This document shows, one piece after another, positions 39,898 through 52,129 of a stretch of DNA of 64,000 nt. Source of the DNA: Cladocopium goreaui (Eukaryota > Sar > Dinophyceae > Suessiales > Symbiodiniaceae); assembly GCA_947184155.2 (NCBI GenBank), contig CAMXCT020000114.1, positions 617,001-681,000 of the forward strand. The letters are read 5' to 3'. The first letter of the stretch is position 1, and each line of letters begins with the position of its first letter. Made by a program: the position numbers and the translations under genes. The notes under the pieces were generated by a model. The model did not search any database, had not been told where the DNA came from, and saw only the letters and a list, made by a program, of their open reading frames with translations.

Positions 39898-40472
39898 ACG
39901 ACCAAAAGTTTCCACAGTATGCTGCACAACTCAAGCAGCAAATACAGCATCGCCATATGTTGACTCATTGGGAAGTCAACCGCGCGAAGTTAGCGAGTAG
40001 AGTGCTCTTCCAACGACCAGCCCACTATTTGCCAGAAACGATCCTGAGGCAACATGTGCAAGAGCGGGTCTTCCCTGATAGAAAACTGCGTAGGAAAGCA
40101 CCAGATACCGACCTGGTTGCTTTTCAGACCAAATGCAATGAGTTACGGCTCCTTGCCGCAGAGACAGAAAGGGCTAACCCTGTCTCCTTTGCGATTGGGA
40201 ACAGCTGGAATGACACTCTCCGAACAGACAAGCAACACTACCTTGAATATACCACACGGAGTCAGACGCAGCGATTCTCCTTTTCTTCCTCCTCCTCCCA
40301 CTCTTTCGGTTCGTTTGCCTTTGTTGCTTTGCCTTCTTCATTTAGGTGCCACTTCCTTTTTGCTCCCACTGGCTGCGGTTGTGTGGAGGCCCTTTTGCCT
40401 AGGTGGGGTTCTGTTCCTCGTGGCCCCCCCTTTTTGCATGTCCTTTTTCTTGTGCGGTCCAAATTGGGTTAA
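39898..40472 (+). pseudogene. HH copy C', C-terminal end
   Basis: The frame resumes with DQKFPQYAAQ, then HMLTHWEVNR, ERVFPDRKLRRKAP and NPVSFAIGNSWNDTL. This aligns with the end of copy B (HMFAEWTVHLNR, ERTFPDRKVRKRVPP, NPVSFALTNEWNDTI). Where copy B has its stop, C' runs on into a Ser/Phe-rich pyrimidine tract until 40472. Either the stop was lost or the product ends by splicing. Confidence 0.7.
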
Positions 40473-42711
40473 GCTCTCTCTGCCGTCCTTTGTCCTTTGT
40501 GCGGTGTTTCGATCCCTTTCGGGCTTCGCCCTACTGGGCTCTTGGTGCTCCTGTCTGATGCTTCTGCCTGTGCGTCTTTTGGTGTTTCTCTGTCTCTGTT
40601 GTGCTCCTTTCTGTGTATGGTTGGGCCCCGCTGTTTCTGTCTTATTGTTTGGCTGTTGTTGGCTCCCCTCCCTGCCTGATGTTGCTTCCCCTCCCCCTGC
40701 GGGTGGTCCCGTGTGGCGCCCTGGCCCAGTTTTTACGCTGGTACCTCCCTCTAGGTATCTGGTTGCAGCTGTGACGGCTTAGTTGCCCTGCTTTACTGCT
40801 GGGAGTGTGGTTGTGCTTTGTCGTCCTTACTTCATTTTGTCTCATGGCAGCAAAGACTTCTGGCCCTGTGTGGGGTCTTTATTACCCTCTCCACCATGTT
40901 GCATGTGCTGTTAGGATGCTCAGTTTGACCACACTGAGGTATTCATCAGGATGATGATCCAGGTCCCCCATTGGTCTCCGCTAAGCTTCACCATTGCTAT
41001 TCTAATGCAGTAGGTTTGGCCATCTCCGCCCCTTTCCTCCTTTGCCATCCCGGCACCCCCTCTTTTTCTTTGGTTTTTGTGTTTTGTCCGGTTTGGTTGG
41101 TTTTTGCTCTTGGTGTGTTTTTTCGCGCGGTGTTGAATTCGGTGTGCCCTCCTATGCTTGAGTTACCCTCCCCTGCCCTCACTTAGGCGTGGGGCGTCTG
41201 GAGCTTAGATTGGATTGTGAGAGTTTGTCGATTTGTTTTGTTTGCTTTGTTGCTAACTAAGGTTTATGATTTGAGAGACACTGACATAGCAGTTTTCACT
41301 AAGGTTACTCAGGACGGCAAATTAGTTTTGGCGCCCCCCAGGGCCCGTGTCTTTGCTTTGCCCCTCTTTTTGACTTGAGCTATCCTTCTTGGTGGGGTTT
41401 TTCGTTTGATTGGTTTTGAATTCGTTCGTCTTTTCTAAGTCTTTTCGGGGTGTCCTTTGTCCGGTTGCTCTGCATGGTTGGTTGTATCTGTCCGAGAGGG
41501 GCGGTAGATAGCCGGCCGAAGCCATGGACCAGACTGTGCTGCAGTGAGTCTCACTGGAGCAATCCAGTGGTGCTCCCTGTAGGACAGCCTGGGGCGCCCG
41601 CGAGCAGCACAAGACTGCCTACATGGTTCGTCAGTTGGTGGACGGAATGTGGTGATTCTGCAGCCTGCCTATCCTGTGGGTGAGTAGCGTTACGGATTTG
41701 GATTCACTACAATCGTCTACTGTGCATACTGCAATGCACTGCAGGTCTTTCAGGGACGATGACATCCTGAAATGTCTTGAACAGTTCTGTGGTTCGCATG
41801 TTCAGCGAACCTGCAACAATGAGAGCAACTTTGCCGAAGATAGCACTGGTCTGGCGGAACTAGCGTGTACAGTCATGCCAACTTTCGGCTCTCTTTTGCT
41901 ATCCGAGTGTGGAGTCATCGCCTTGTCTGGCTTCATACTAACTGCACAACGACAATTTTATTGCATGTCCCTCATCTTTGCGAGCATTGCCTAGGAGCTT
42001 CGCTGGCTGAGATCAATCAATTTGCAGGTTTGCATTCATCCCCTATGAAACTAGGGTCTGCACTACATTTGCGATGGCAGTTTGGAAGTTTTTCACTGGC
42101 CTGCGAAGCTTCCCGTGCGCCATCACCGTCCGCCCCCCCTGCTGGGGAGGGTACCTGGCACTTTGACCACCACGGCTTCTTGCTCACGGTTGATATATGG
42201 TGACGACTCTGTCCATGGAGGCCTTCTGCACAAGCTGATCTGAGAGGACGCTGAGAGAGGCATAAGTTGTAGCCCCGTGTTCATGTACAGTTTGGCACAT
42301 CTATGCCTAGTAGTCAGGCAAGCTGGCTAGGCCTTCATGTCTGCTTGAATGTCATGGTTCTTAATTCATTTTTTCGCAAGTTTTTGAGAGTGATGCAGTG
42401 GTCAAGCCACTGTGTCCCTTGGCAAATCGATTTTGTGGGTGTTTTGTTTGGGCTCCGGTCCCTTTTTTTTGGTGTGTGTGTGTTTTGTTGTTGTTTGTTT
42501 TGCTGTTTCCTCTGGCGAAACGCAAGTCTGGCTGGGGGATTTGCGGGTCGTCGTGGTTTGGTGGTTTTGTGTGTTTTTTGTTGCTTTTGACTTCGATTTG
42601 CCTGCTCATTTGGACCAACTGTGTCCTTGTACAAACGTCTTTTCGACAGCTTATGCTCATGTAAGGACCGAGCCTTAGCGCGACATCGGCCAAACTCGAG
42701 GAAAAAAAAAA
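40473..42711 (+). other. Non-coding 3' region and poly(A) tail of HH copy C'
   Basis: T/C-rich sequence homologous to the region downstream of copy B (10515-7789, minus). It ends taaggaccgagcc...atcggccaaactcgagg followed by A10 at 42702-42711. No target-site duplication was found because the left end of C' is unclear. Confidence 0.6.
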
Positions 42712-43221
42712 TACTAACCCCCCCTCCCCCAAATAATAAAAACCTCAGGTAGCTTTGGCCCAGATTCCATGCAATTTCTGCTGCCCTGGATGCATATTCA
42801 ACCCCAAAGCTGTTGAATTTACTATACTTACTCAGATCCGTGTCTTTTAGTTTACAATGTTCATGCCAAAGAAATCTAAAGAACATGTTCAAACATGGAC
42901 AATTAAACAACATGTCAAACAACAACAAGGGACTTACTATTCTTACTAATTAATCCCTTCCTCCTAATACTAAACGACCCCCCCTCCCCCTATTAATAAA
43001 CACGGCAGGTAGTTTTTAGTATTGGGGTGGTATTTATTATTAGGGAAACCTATTAATAAATTGAAACCCTTAATAAACAAACTATTTGTTTCGATTTCAA
43101 AATCAATTAAATTTCCTTGTATAACGCAATCAAAATATTGCCACAAATTGGATTTCGATGCGCAATTGTTGGGGAAGCACAAGTGAAAGACCTTAAAAAG
43201 GGGGCACCCCAATACCAGGGT
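42712..43221. other. AT-rich spacer with a diverged repeat
   Basis: Two C-run plus caggtag blocks, at about 42713-42756 and 42970-43015, are diverged copies of one another. No gene. Confidence 0.5.
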
Positions 43222-44027
43222 TATTCAATCACGTTGGGTCTGTGCCTACAAAGGAGAAACAAGGGTTCGTTGTCGTATTGTTGCAAAGGACTTCAATAGG
43301 GGATCCAGTGCAAAGTCTCTTGGGTTTTCTTCACCAACTCCTTCAATTGAGAGTGTTCATTTGGTTTTGGCAATTGCTTGCAAACGAGGCTACAGGCTTA
43401 GGAGTTTGGATATCAGCCATGCATTCATGCACAGTCCAATTAGAGGTGGCACCAGGATCGTTTTGAAACTTCCGTTGTCGGTAAGCCTAGTCAGTGGGGA
43501 ACCAGGGTTTATGATCTTGGACAAAGCACTGAACGGCCTCCGGGACGCTTCATTATGCTGGTTAGAGTTACGGAGTGACACCGTGGAGAGTGTTGGCTTG
43601 TGGAATGACTCACTGGAACCATGTGTATATGGTGGAGCTATCCATGATGAGAACGGAGTTTTTCTTGGACACACTTTGGCAATTCTGTATGTGGATGACA
43701 TTCTGTTGGCAAGTTCAACAGAAGAGGCAGAGGACCGAGTTGCCAAAGCTTTGAACAACGTTGTTCCCACCAAAACAACTGGGTTGATTACACCGAGCGA
43801 TGGGGGTAGTTTGACTTTCATAGGAAGGGTAATCACTCAAGAAAAAGGAGGGAGTGAGATATTTCTTGGAGTAGAGCCACAATACATAAACCCAACTTTT
43901 GAAGAATATGGTGTGACTAAAGGGAGCGATTTTGTGCCAGACATTGCCGGTCACTTGGAAAGAACTGTATCAGACAGCACTCACCAGAAACCACTGTCAG
44001 ACGAAGCATACTCCCGCTTCCGTCGGG
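43222..44027 (+). pseudogene. Truncated copia reverse transcriptase
   Basis: Coding similarity to the complete copia element starts at QSRWVCAYKG (QSRWVAAYKS there) and runs through RIVAKDFNRGSS, LDISHAFMHSPI, ALNGLRDASL and YVDD (near 43688) to SDEAYSRFR. There it joins unrelated sequence at 44027. One frame change near 43340 separates the first 40 codons. RNase H, integrase and LTRs are absent. It belongs to the same copia lineage but is clearly diverged from the element at 18-28 kb. Confidence 0.85.
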
Positions 44028-44369
44028 CTGGATTGCCCCTTCCTCTTCGTGCTTTCGTCTCTCTGGTTCCCTGCTGCTTGCTCCCTGGCCTGCCCTATCG
44101 CTTGCCTGTGCGTTACGCTGCTGGCATGAGCCATGCCCAAGGGACGCATTGGGTTCCAAGAAGAGCCTACATCCGGGAGAACAAAATCTATTGACAGAAA
44201 TTTGGCTTGCAGCTGATATCAGTTTCAAATTTCGCAGGGAATCTCTTGACAGATTCTTCATGACTAGTTCGGCTGCGGCGAAGCATCGAGCCCGTCCACG
44301 CAAAATCGTTGCCATCCAAGACTTTGATGCATTAAAAAGGAAAAAACAGCAGCTCAAGCAAACTACTTT

Positions 44370-44965
44370 TTCCTCCTGCTGCTGCTGCTGCTTCTGCTCC
44401 TGCTGCTGCTGCTCCTCCTTCTGTTCAAAAGACAGCCCCCGGATGGGAAAACACTATGGCAGTGAAGGACGGAGAAACATCAAAATTGCGGCCAAAAACT
44501 GCCTAACGCAACTTCTAAAACCCCTAGAAAATGATGATTTTTAGTTACTTTTTCTTCTTGCTGCTGCTGAGGCTCCTGCTGCTGCTGTTGCTGCTGCTGC
44601 TGGCTGCGGCTGCTGGTGGCTGCTGGTGGCTGCTGGTGGCTACTCCTGCTGCTGATGACTGCTGGTGGCGCTTCTTGTAGCTTGAAGCCTCAAAAGACAG
44701 CACCAGAATGGGAAAACACCATGGCAGTGAAGGACGGAGAAGCATCAAAATTGCGGCCAAAAACTGCCTAACGCAACTTCTGAAACCCTTAGAAAGTGAT
44801 GATTTTAGTTACTTTTTCTTCCTGCTGCTGCTGAGGTTCCTGCTGCTGCTGTTGCTGCTGTTGCTGCTGCTGGCTGTTGCTGCTGGTGGCTGCTGGTGGC
44901 TGCTGGTGGCTGCTGGTGGCTCCTGCTGCTGCTGATGGCTGCTGGTGGCGCTTCTTGTAGCTTTG
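44370..44965. repeat. CTG/GCT-rich tandem duplication
   Basis: A unit of about 265-275 bp is repeated: (ctg)n-rich tract, then gacagc...atgggaaaacac, then gcggccaaaaactgcctaac. It occurs at about 44370-44560 and 44560-44830, with a third CTG tract to 44965 and a remnant near 45105-45135. The poly-Cys and poly-Leu frames across it are repeat translations. Confidence 0.85.
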
Positions 44966-45135
44966 AAGCCTTCAACCTTGTAACTTTGCGACACTTTCCG
45001 TGGCTTTGGGACAAGAGGGAAGAGAAAGAGTTGCTTACAAGATCAGTATTGTCTACCTTTTGCGTGCTTTTTCCCATGTTCTTGAAACCCTTATAAATGG
45101 GAAAACTGCCTAACGTTGCTTCTGAAACCCTAGAA

Positions 45136-45708
45136 AAAAATCCTTCCTCAATTTCTCTGCCCTGACGCGCTCCCCCTTGCCGTCTGCCGGTGTCGGCGGA
45201 TATCTACTGTATATATAGTTGACGGGTGCTATAGACCAACTTATAACCACCCTTGAATTATTTCCACAGTGCTCTGCTGCACTGTGCAACCAACGTAGGA
45301 AACTTGATGCAAACAATCAAGTATGAAGGTTTCAGGATTTGGTGTTAGAGCAGCAATGTTTTAGAAGGTGTGTCAAGGTGGGTTACCACATTGCCAGACC
45401 ATGTAAAATGTATGAAATTCAATGTAAAAAAATGTAAAAAATGTATAGTGTATGCCAACGTTCCGTTGCCACTTCAAATCCCGGGTTTCCTGTCAGCCGA
45501 CATAAACCGAAAAAAAATGAAGGCTCAAGATGAAAAACTTGTTTTCATGCAGGATTTGTCAAATCGTTTTTTTTTCCACATTTGTTGCTGATGTTGCCTC
45601 TATCAAAGAGTTTCTTGCAACATAGCGTGTCCAACACTTGCATAAATTCCACATGGTGGATTCCATTCAAGGTTGAAAACAGAACAACACAATGATTTTG
45701 TCACTCGG
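45136..45708. other. Intergenic sequence
   Basis: AT-rich with A runs near 45427 and 45510. I see nothing to annotate. Confidence 0.5.
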
Positions 45709-46041
45709 CTACATTGCCATGGCGTTCCTGTGCCAGCCTGGAGCTGCCGCTGGATCTTCCCAAGTCAGGAATTCAGATTCAGATGGTTTTACTAGAAACG
45801 GCACAGCCAAACTAGGAACATCCAAACCAGCACGTCTCAGCAAGTCTGCATTGATTTCCTGTTGACTCAGGTGTTTAACTTCACCTTCATCAACGACTGC
45901 AAGAATGACATCATTCTGCAAGATTGGGATGTGATCATCCATGCGACCGGCTTCAAAGAGGCATCGGTTTCTGTGAGATGCGATGAGTTTGAGAATGTCT
46001 TGACCTGACCGTTGCCCAGCACTGGCCAGGAAAATTAACAA
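45709..46041 (-). CDS. Hypothetical exon, minus strand
   Basis: About 110 codons are open with non-repetitive composition (ILKLIASHRNRCLFEAGRM, then ADLLRRAGLDVPSLAVPF), closed by TAG at 45711-45709. There is no ATG at the upstream end, so it would be a terminal exon. I do not recognise it. The hydrophobic start LLIFLASAG could be part of a signal sequence. A chance frame is possible. Confidence 0.3.
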   Translation of the reverse strand: MLIFLASAGQRSGQDILKLIASHRNRCLFEAGRMDDHIPILQNDVILAVVDEGEVKHLSQQEINADLLRRAGLDVPSLAVPFLVKPSESEFLTWEDPAAAPGWHRNAMAM

Positions 46042-48869
46042 GAGGATATATAGACAATTATTATATCACATGGATGAATTGCGACGTTTAGCTTTACGGC
46101 ATTTTGCGGCTGGTTGTTGAATTGTTTGCACCAGCAACGGTCCAATCCGAATTGGTGGAACCTGACCGACTTGGACGACTTGGACGACTTGGACGACTTG
46201 GGATGAGGTGCCTCACCTACGCCGCACTGGACTTTAAAGGCCCATATCAGAGAGGATTATGTGCACGTGCCTCAACTCACATCCAAAAAGGTGAACTTAT
46301 GTGCCTATGTGAGTTTGTTTTCTGTTAGATGATGTAGCAACCTGAATTCCTACAGCGGCCGCAGTAAGGGTTTCCGTGCACATGACCCCCTGGTTGCATG
46401 GGTTGTTTCCAGGATATCGTGGCGTTACCTGAGCGGCCCATGGGAACAGCCTGTGACAGCCGAAGCTCCATGGTTAAACGGAGACTGGCCGGGGGTAGGA
46501 ACCCCAATGTATGGCCATCCGAACTATGCCTCCTGGGCGGGCTTTTCCATGTCTAGCAGGCAGGTCCATGTTCCAAAACACATACCGCATTGCTGTCTGA
46601 AGAGTGTGCTTGATTCGGAACAGTATGGGTTTGCAAAAAAAATAGAAGAGGCAAAAGCGTAGATTTCAAGGATTTAACACATTCTAAACCTATTTTGAGC
46701 GCCTCGCAGGTATGAAGCCTTGGACCCCTCTGGCAGATATGCGTGCCTTGCCTGTGCTGGGCCACTTGCAGTCATTGCCATTTTTCGAAGCTTCTGATGG
46801 AGTGGTCAGCCAACAGGAGGATATTGTCAGATGATACAGGCATGAGAGTGGCAGCCCGGCAGCCCCTGAGTTTATCATTGCAGAATCAACGGCAAAGTCA
46901 ACAGTGTTCAACAGACATCTCAGTCCCAACTTGTTTGAATCTCCCCATGTCATCCATGTCTCCCCCGGTATTTGGTCCTTTAGGTGTTCTGACGCAGCTG
47001 CAGAGCTTCGATTTTCCGTAGCAACCTGCCCCTCTCAGAAAACCTTGCGTTGCTTGAAGATATAAGTGGCCTGGGTGATCATCCGAGGAAAAGTGGATAC
47101 ATCGTTCAACCCTGATAAGATAAACCGCGTACTTTGGTCTTATTGCTTCATTGATGGGTGACCGACCGCTTTCTAAGTGGGATGATCATCGCTGTGTGCT
47201 CATTACTAAGAGGACATTCGCAAGTGTAAAGAGACAGCCACTGATGGCATAGTCTGTTTTCGCCATTTCAATTCTGAGGTTACGGTTGTGACTTCTTCCC
47301 AACCCAATTGAGCATTCGCAACTGCTCCAGCAGCCTGGCTGTGTGAGCTGCCTGACTCTTCAGTTTGAAATCTTGGCTATGCAGTGGTTCAAGATACTCA
47401 CTATGACTTCTCAACTGACAAACAATTGGTGCACTTGTTGGCTTGATGCCATGAATGAAATGAGGATACTCCAGAAACTTGAAATGCTTCCCAGAACAGG
47501 AGTACCAAAATGCACAAGCACCACTACTTGCAGTGTTTCAGGGTTGCATGAGTTTCATGTAGCCACACAAATGAGGCAAGTTTGCACTTTACATGCAGGA
47601 CTTGGGGAGGGCATGCACATAGACGTTCACACAGTTTTTGTGCCAGCCAAGTCTTCCCATGCAGAATTCTTGGAGATTTGGAGATAAAACCAAGTCTTGT
47701 TTGGATGCACTTCAAAGCCTGTTTGAAGTTGAGGAGCATTCTTGGGCCATCAATCCCAACGGCACCCGCGCAGGTGAATATGCGTCGACCCAGAAGCCTG
47801 GTGGAAGGGAATTTTGCTCTCATGCTGAACTGCTGAACGAAATCGTTTTCTCTGTCTCCTCCCTCTCCTTCAGGTGTTTAAAGCTCTAAACAGCCCACAA
47901 TGCCCAAAGTTTGCAAGCAGGCACCAAGGTATTGTATGTAGAAACCGCATCTAAAGCCTGGCCAGAATTGAAGAGCTAAGGAACATGATTGAACTATTGG
48001 TGTGCTCCAGAATCTTCAGACTGGAAGGGCTGGGGTGTAGGCCAGGCGAGCTGAAAGACATTTTTTGCAATGAGAGCTGCTATGAGTGATTCGTAGCTTT
48101 GTCCCGAACTTCTTTTTGTTTGGAGCCAGGATCATTGATCGATTGCACCAACAGAGATGTGCCAATCCATTTTCAGGCCCCAAACTCAAACAGAGACAGT
48201 ATATCAGTATATCTCAATGGTTCAATTTCGTCAGCCATTGACATGCTGTGGGTTTCCATGCTTCAGACGTACCAGCAAACAGAAGAGGATGATGCAATTT
48301 TGGCGCCACAACCCGTGAGGTGACCACTTGCATCAGTTGAAGAACGATTGATGCCTAAAACGGCTGCTGGAGCCACATGTGCTTAATTTATCTTATGTCT
48401 TTCCTTGACCCTTTGCAATTGCTCAGGGTTCAAGTTTGCTAAGATGTTGATGCGTTTTAATTTTCACATAGCTTCAAAGCTAAGATTTTTGTCTGGGCCA
48501 AAGGGCTCTTCCTTCTTTTAGTATTTTGACTGAGAAAAAATCCAGAGTGGACAGTTCACGACTTGCACATAGCCTTCACTTGGTGAACTCACGCACAAAG
48601 CTTCGTTCATTTCGACCCTCTGGTCAAGGCACCATTGGAAGAACATGCCATGACACTGTTTATTTGACCTGCGCTCGTAAGAGCGACAACCTCTTAGATT
48701 TGATATTTTCCTTTGCAGTGTGAATACATGTCTCTTACATTTTCTTATGGTGTTGTTCTGTCTCCATGCAGTCTTGCCATGTCTTGCCTAAGGATCCTTC
48801 CGATTCCTTCCCTGTTCAAGTCAGCCAAGTCAGCCACAAATTCGAGCTCCTTCCCATCGAAACGCTCCC
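46042..48869. other. Sequence without a recognisable gene
   Basis: Only short frames are present. The one at 46453-46662 (APWLNGDWPGVGTPMYGHP) has exon-like composition but no known motif. A 9-bp tandem repeat (cttggacga, about four copies) lies near 46168-46201, and a dispersed repeat at 48105-48215. Confidence 0.4.
48105..48215 (+). repeat. Dispersed repeat, copy 1
   Basis: About 110 bp shared with 57002-57112: ggagccaggatcattgat, then gattgcaccaacagagat and aatccattt...gagacag. No ends or target-site duplication defined. Confidence 0.6.
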
Positions 48870-49288
48870 ATGGCAACCCATCCTTCTCCCCCGCAAGGGG
48901 TGCCAGTGGTTGTGCTTTTGGGGCCAGTAGGTGTTGGGAAAAGTTTGCTTGCCTCTGCTTTAGCAGGACTGCAGCTGCAAAATCCCATTTTCCAGGTTGG
49001 AGATTCAGCGCGAGCAGTGACTCTGGAAGCTACATGCCACCGTGCCCGGTGGTTTGGGCGAGCAGCTGAAGAAGAATTGGTGCTGCTGGATCCCCCTGGG
49101 GTCGGAGATGGTGACTGCGACGCAGCAAGATTGGCCAATGTGGTGCGCATCATCAGAGACTTGCAACACGTCAATGTCTTCGTTGTGGTTTTGAATGCGG
49201 AGCAGCCACGGATTGGAAGCGTGCTGGAGAACCTGCTGCGCCTCATGGAGGAATGCTTTGGCAAACGATTTTGGAGGCCATGGGCCAT
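48870..49288 (+). CDS. AIG1/GIMAP-like GTPase, first exon
   Basis: ATG 48870 begins a P-loop protein. G1 is LLGPVGVGKS (residues 16-25); a likely G2 Thr lies in ARAVTLEA; G3 is VLLDPPGVGDGD in place of the usual DTPG-type box; VNVFVVVLNAEQPRI is the AIG1-type strand before G4. These identify the AIG1/Toc34/GIMAP class of septin-like GTPases. They bind GTP and often sit on membranes. Similarity ends at about ECFGKRFW (49283); the frame stays open to 49334 but reads into intron. The donor is unclear because AGG occurs on both sides of the likely junction with 49904. Confidence 0.7.
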
Positions 49289-49903
49289 GGGTAATTGGAG
49301 ACAAATGAGGCGCAGCCATTGTAAAAAGGATTAATTAGTCCTGAAGCACTAGCCACCCAATAAGGGTTCCTTAAATGTTGGATTTTATATTTTCCAGAGT
49401 CTCACACACACAAGATTTCCAACCTTTGGAGTTATATAAGTCTTACCATTGTGAGGAATTGGCTCTGCATTCAATTCTCCTTTACTTGGGCCGCTTTCTA
49501 GATGGGTTTGGCACCCGTATCTTTGCTAGGAATTTAATCCAAAGCTATTTCCGTTCTTCTTTATCACACATAAATCGCCCATATCGCCCCAATATGCCCC
49601 AATCAAAGAAGGGGAATCAAGACTGGAGTGATATGGCAACCCATGGGACTTCACTTGGAAGTTACAGTAAGACATATGCAGTGTCCTTTGCTAGCTCCAC
49701 CGAATCGTGCGATCATCCGCGTTGTTTCTCTGTTGCCTGTGATTGCTTCTTTAGATATACATGCACATGCACGACAAGTCAGCAAGGCTGATGCTAGAAG
49801 GGTTGATAAAATCATTCATCCTGCATGTTTGGAGACTTGGAAGATGGTAGAGTCTAGAAGCGGAACATCAGCTTGTCCTTTGACTGGCAATGACCGGATT
49901 CAG

Positions 49904-50035
49904 AGGCATGTGGTGTTGGTCTTCACGCGGTACTACACAGACCCGCGATCTGCTCGGAGACGCGGGAACAAGACCCGTGATATGATGCGCGAGGAGTTGG
50001 CTGCATGTCTGAATCCCCAGCGCATGCAACACATG
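49904..50035 (+). CDS. AIG1/GIMAP-like GTPase, second exon
   Basis: After ...attcag the frame reads RHVVLVFTRYYTDPRSARRRG, continuing the GTPase fold after FGKRFW (the strand leading to G4 in AIG1 proteins), then DMMREELAACL. It ends at a TAG at 50036-50038. A frame offset by one (VVISGVPGERLQFLVPP) continues to about 50185 and looks like the next part of the protein, so a frameshift or a very short unrecognised junction lies near 50020. Confidence 0.55.
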
Positions 50036-50189
50036 TAGTCATTTCCGGAGTCCCAGGAGAAAGGCTGCAATTTCTAGTTCCACCGATACAGCCTGATTTC
50101 CACCAAAATCTACAGATTGTTTGGAGTTTTGGAAGCCATCACACATGTGACTCGTTCAATGCCGCTTCGCTGGCAGGAGTTTAGTTCGC

Positions 50190-51620
50190 TGTTGGCCGCA
50201 CAGTTTCCCAGCTGTTTGGAGGAGATGCTTCTTTTTCTCGCGCCTGTTGAAAGGTCAAATCATGTCAAATCCCGAAAAAGGCATACAAGAGCAGCGCCGA
50301 TCATCGTTTCAGGAGCGGATTCCACAGGGCGAGCCCTTCCCAAGCTACCTGGAAATCTTCCAAGTTTCGCCCGCAAAATGTGTTTTTGCAATTTGAGTCA
50401 AGCTAGAGTGACAGTTGGTCAGGTTTGGATGGTGTAGCAGGCAGCCTTTAATTGTGACAAGTAAGGAGCACACATGTTTGATCACGCTGAAACATCCTGA
50501 AATTAACAAGTGAAGATGGCTGGAGCGAGACACGAGTTGTACCAGAAGCAAAAAGCTCGCTTGGTCAGAAAGCAGTTCAGGTTATTTCGTCGATTCTGAA
50601 GCAGTGGTGAACGAAGATTTGCCTGAAACTGAAAGGAGTGCAGCTACTCGGCTTCCCATAGCCAGTTTTGTCCCTGTTGAGACGTCCTGAAGACTTTCTA
50701 TGGGCAAGCTTGCTCTGTCAGTCGACGAGCGCTTCTGTGCATGTGCAGTGCACGTTCTTTTCTTCATAGGAATTCGAAATTTGTGCCAGCGAACACGCAT
50801 TGGATGACTCATCATGATCATCATGATATCTAGATTCGCCACGAGGCAATTATGGAAGTGGAGCGCCTTTCAGTCTTCGCGCGTTCATCGCCGACTTTGC
50901 CAACCTGCTCTGGCAGTGAGTGTGGCATGTCTTACAGCCCACCGAGCGCATCTTCAGGAAGACCTGGAGCAGATGTGGTTCAAGAACATTTGTCAGACAA
51001 GGCAAGAAGGGCACAGGGTTCACCAACGTTGTTAAGACATGTTGAGACCTTGATCCAGGTCCAGCTGACTTGTGGCGGCCAATGCCGGCCAATCCAATGG
51101 TAGGAACCCTCCCAGTATCAGTATCCAGAACTTGCATATGTGTGGATCCATTGGAAACTTGCAACTTCCTGCAGACCTGTAGCAGGGATCTGGCAGTGCT
51201 TGGCTGACAGGAGGATGAAGAACTTGAGGAACTTTCGCTTCGATCTTGGGTCGTTGTTCAAAATTTGGTGGGCACACCATCCCTCAACGGTAGCTTGGCC
51301 TTTAAGCTGCTATAAGCACTTCATTCTCTTTGTGCTGAATGGGTCCGTTTTGGTAGCCAACATGTCCCAGCATGCCCGTAACCTTTCAGTCGGTGGCATT
51401 CTTAGAGTTGTCTTAAAGGTGCCCATGGAATCATCGACGAGTTCCAGGCTAGTGGACGCTTGGCCGTAGGATCACTAAGTATGCGGGCAGGTCCCATTTT
51501 TCATCTTGCGGGGCAAATTTTCATAAATTTTCCACGTGCTGCCAACCAGTGATCTTCCCAGTGATCTTCCCAACGGAGATGTTTGTCATTTCTGCCTTCT
51601 GCCGGAACTTCTGCCCTTTA
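50190..51620. other. Intergenic or intronic sequence
   Basis: Only short unconvincing frames. The stretch may include the 3' end of the GTPase gene and early exons of the next gene. Confidence 0.4.
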
Positions 51621-51740
51621 CAGCTGCGAAGTTTGTCAGGCCGAGAAAGGACGCTATGTGGTCGAGTTTGCGAATGGCTCCAGGAAGTTGATCCATGCGA
51701 CTCGTTTTTTCTGCCCAGTGGGGCGCTGTTCATCTGGAAA
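51621..51740 (+). CDS. Small exon, SH3/Tudor-like
   Basis: A 120-bp open block lies between ...ctttacag and gtgagttt, good acceptor and donor sites. It encodes CEVCQAEKGRYVVEFANGSR and FFCPVGRC. RYVVEFANGSRKLIHATRFF resembles a small SH3- or Tudor-like barrel, bracketed by Cys pairs. It is in the right place to belong to the gene beginning at 52130, but phase and linkage are not proven. Confidence 0.4.
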
Positions 51741-52087
51741 TGTGAGTTTGCAGGGTCATGGCCTCCAATTGCAATAGATATTCTTGTTGGACCAAGTCTG
51801 GTTGGAGTTGGGTACTGTGCTAGCTTCTTTTTGCTGGAGAGGTGATTGATCTTCTCAAGTTGTAGAGCATTCGTTGAGCATCCTTTAGCCACAGCAAGTC
51901 CTATTCCTGACTTCATATCGTTGGCGTCTTGTTTGTATCGGTTTGTTGATTGGACGCCTCAGTCCTGATGAATCCCAAATTCCAGTGCCACCTTTGTCGT
52001 GATGGTCGCTTGCCTTTTGATTTCGCTGCTTTGGCCAGCTGAGGCAAAGAATTTGAGAAAACTACAAGACACTTGGCAACGAGAGAA

Positions 52088-52118
52088 GTGTGTGTTTGTG
52101 TTTGTGTGTGTGCGCGTG
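52088..52118. repeat. TG microsatellite
   Basis: tgtgtgtttgtgtttgtgtg and following tgtgcgcgtg, just upstream of the exon acceptor at 52129. Confidence 0.85.
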
Positions 52119-52129
52119 AAATGATTCAG

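Noticed and set aside
44708..44935. Leu-rich and Cys-rich frames in the CTG tracts
   Set aside because: Triplet-repeat translation; frames end at the repeat borders.
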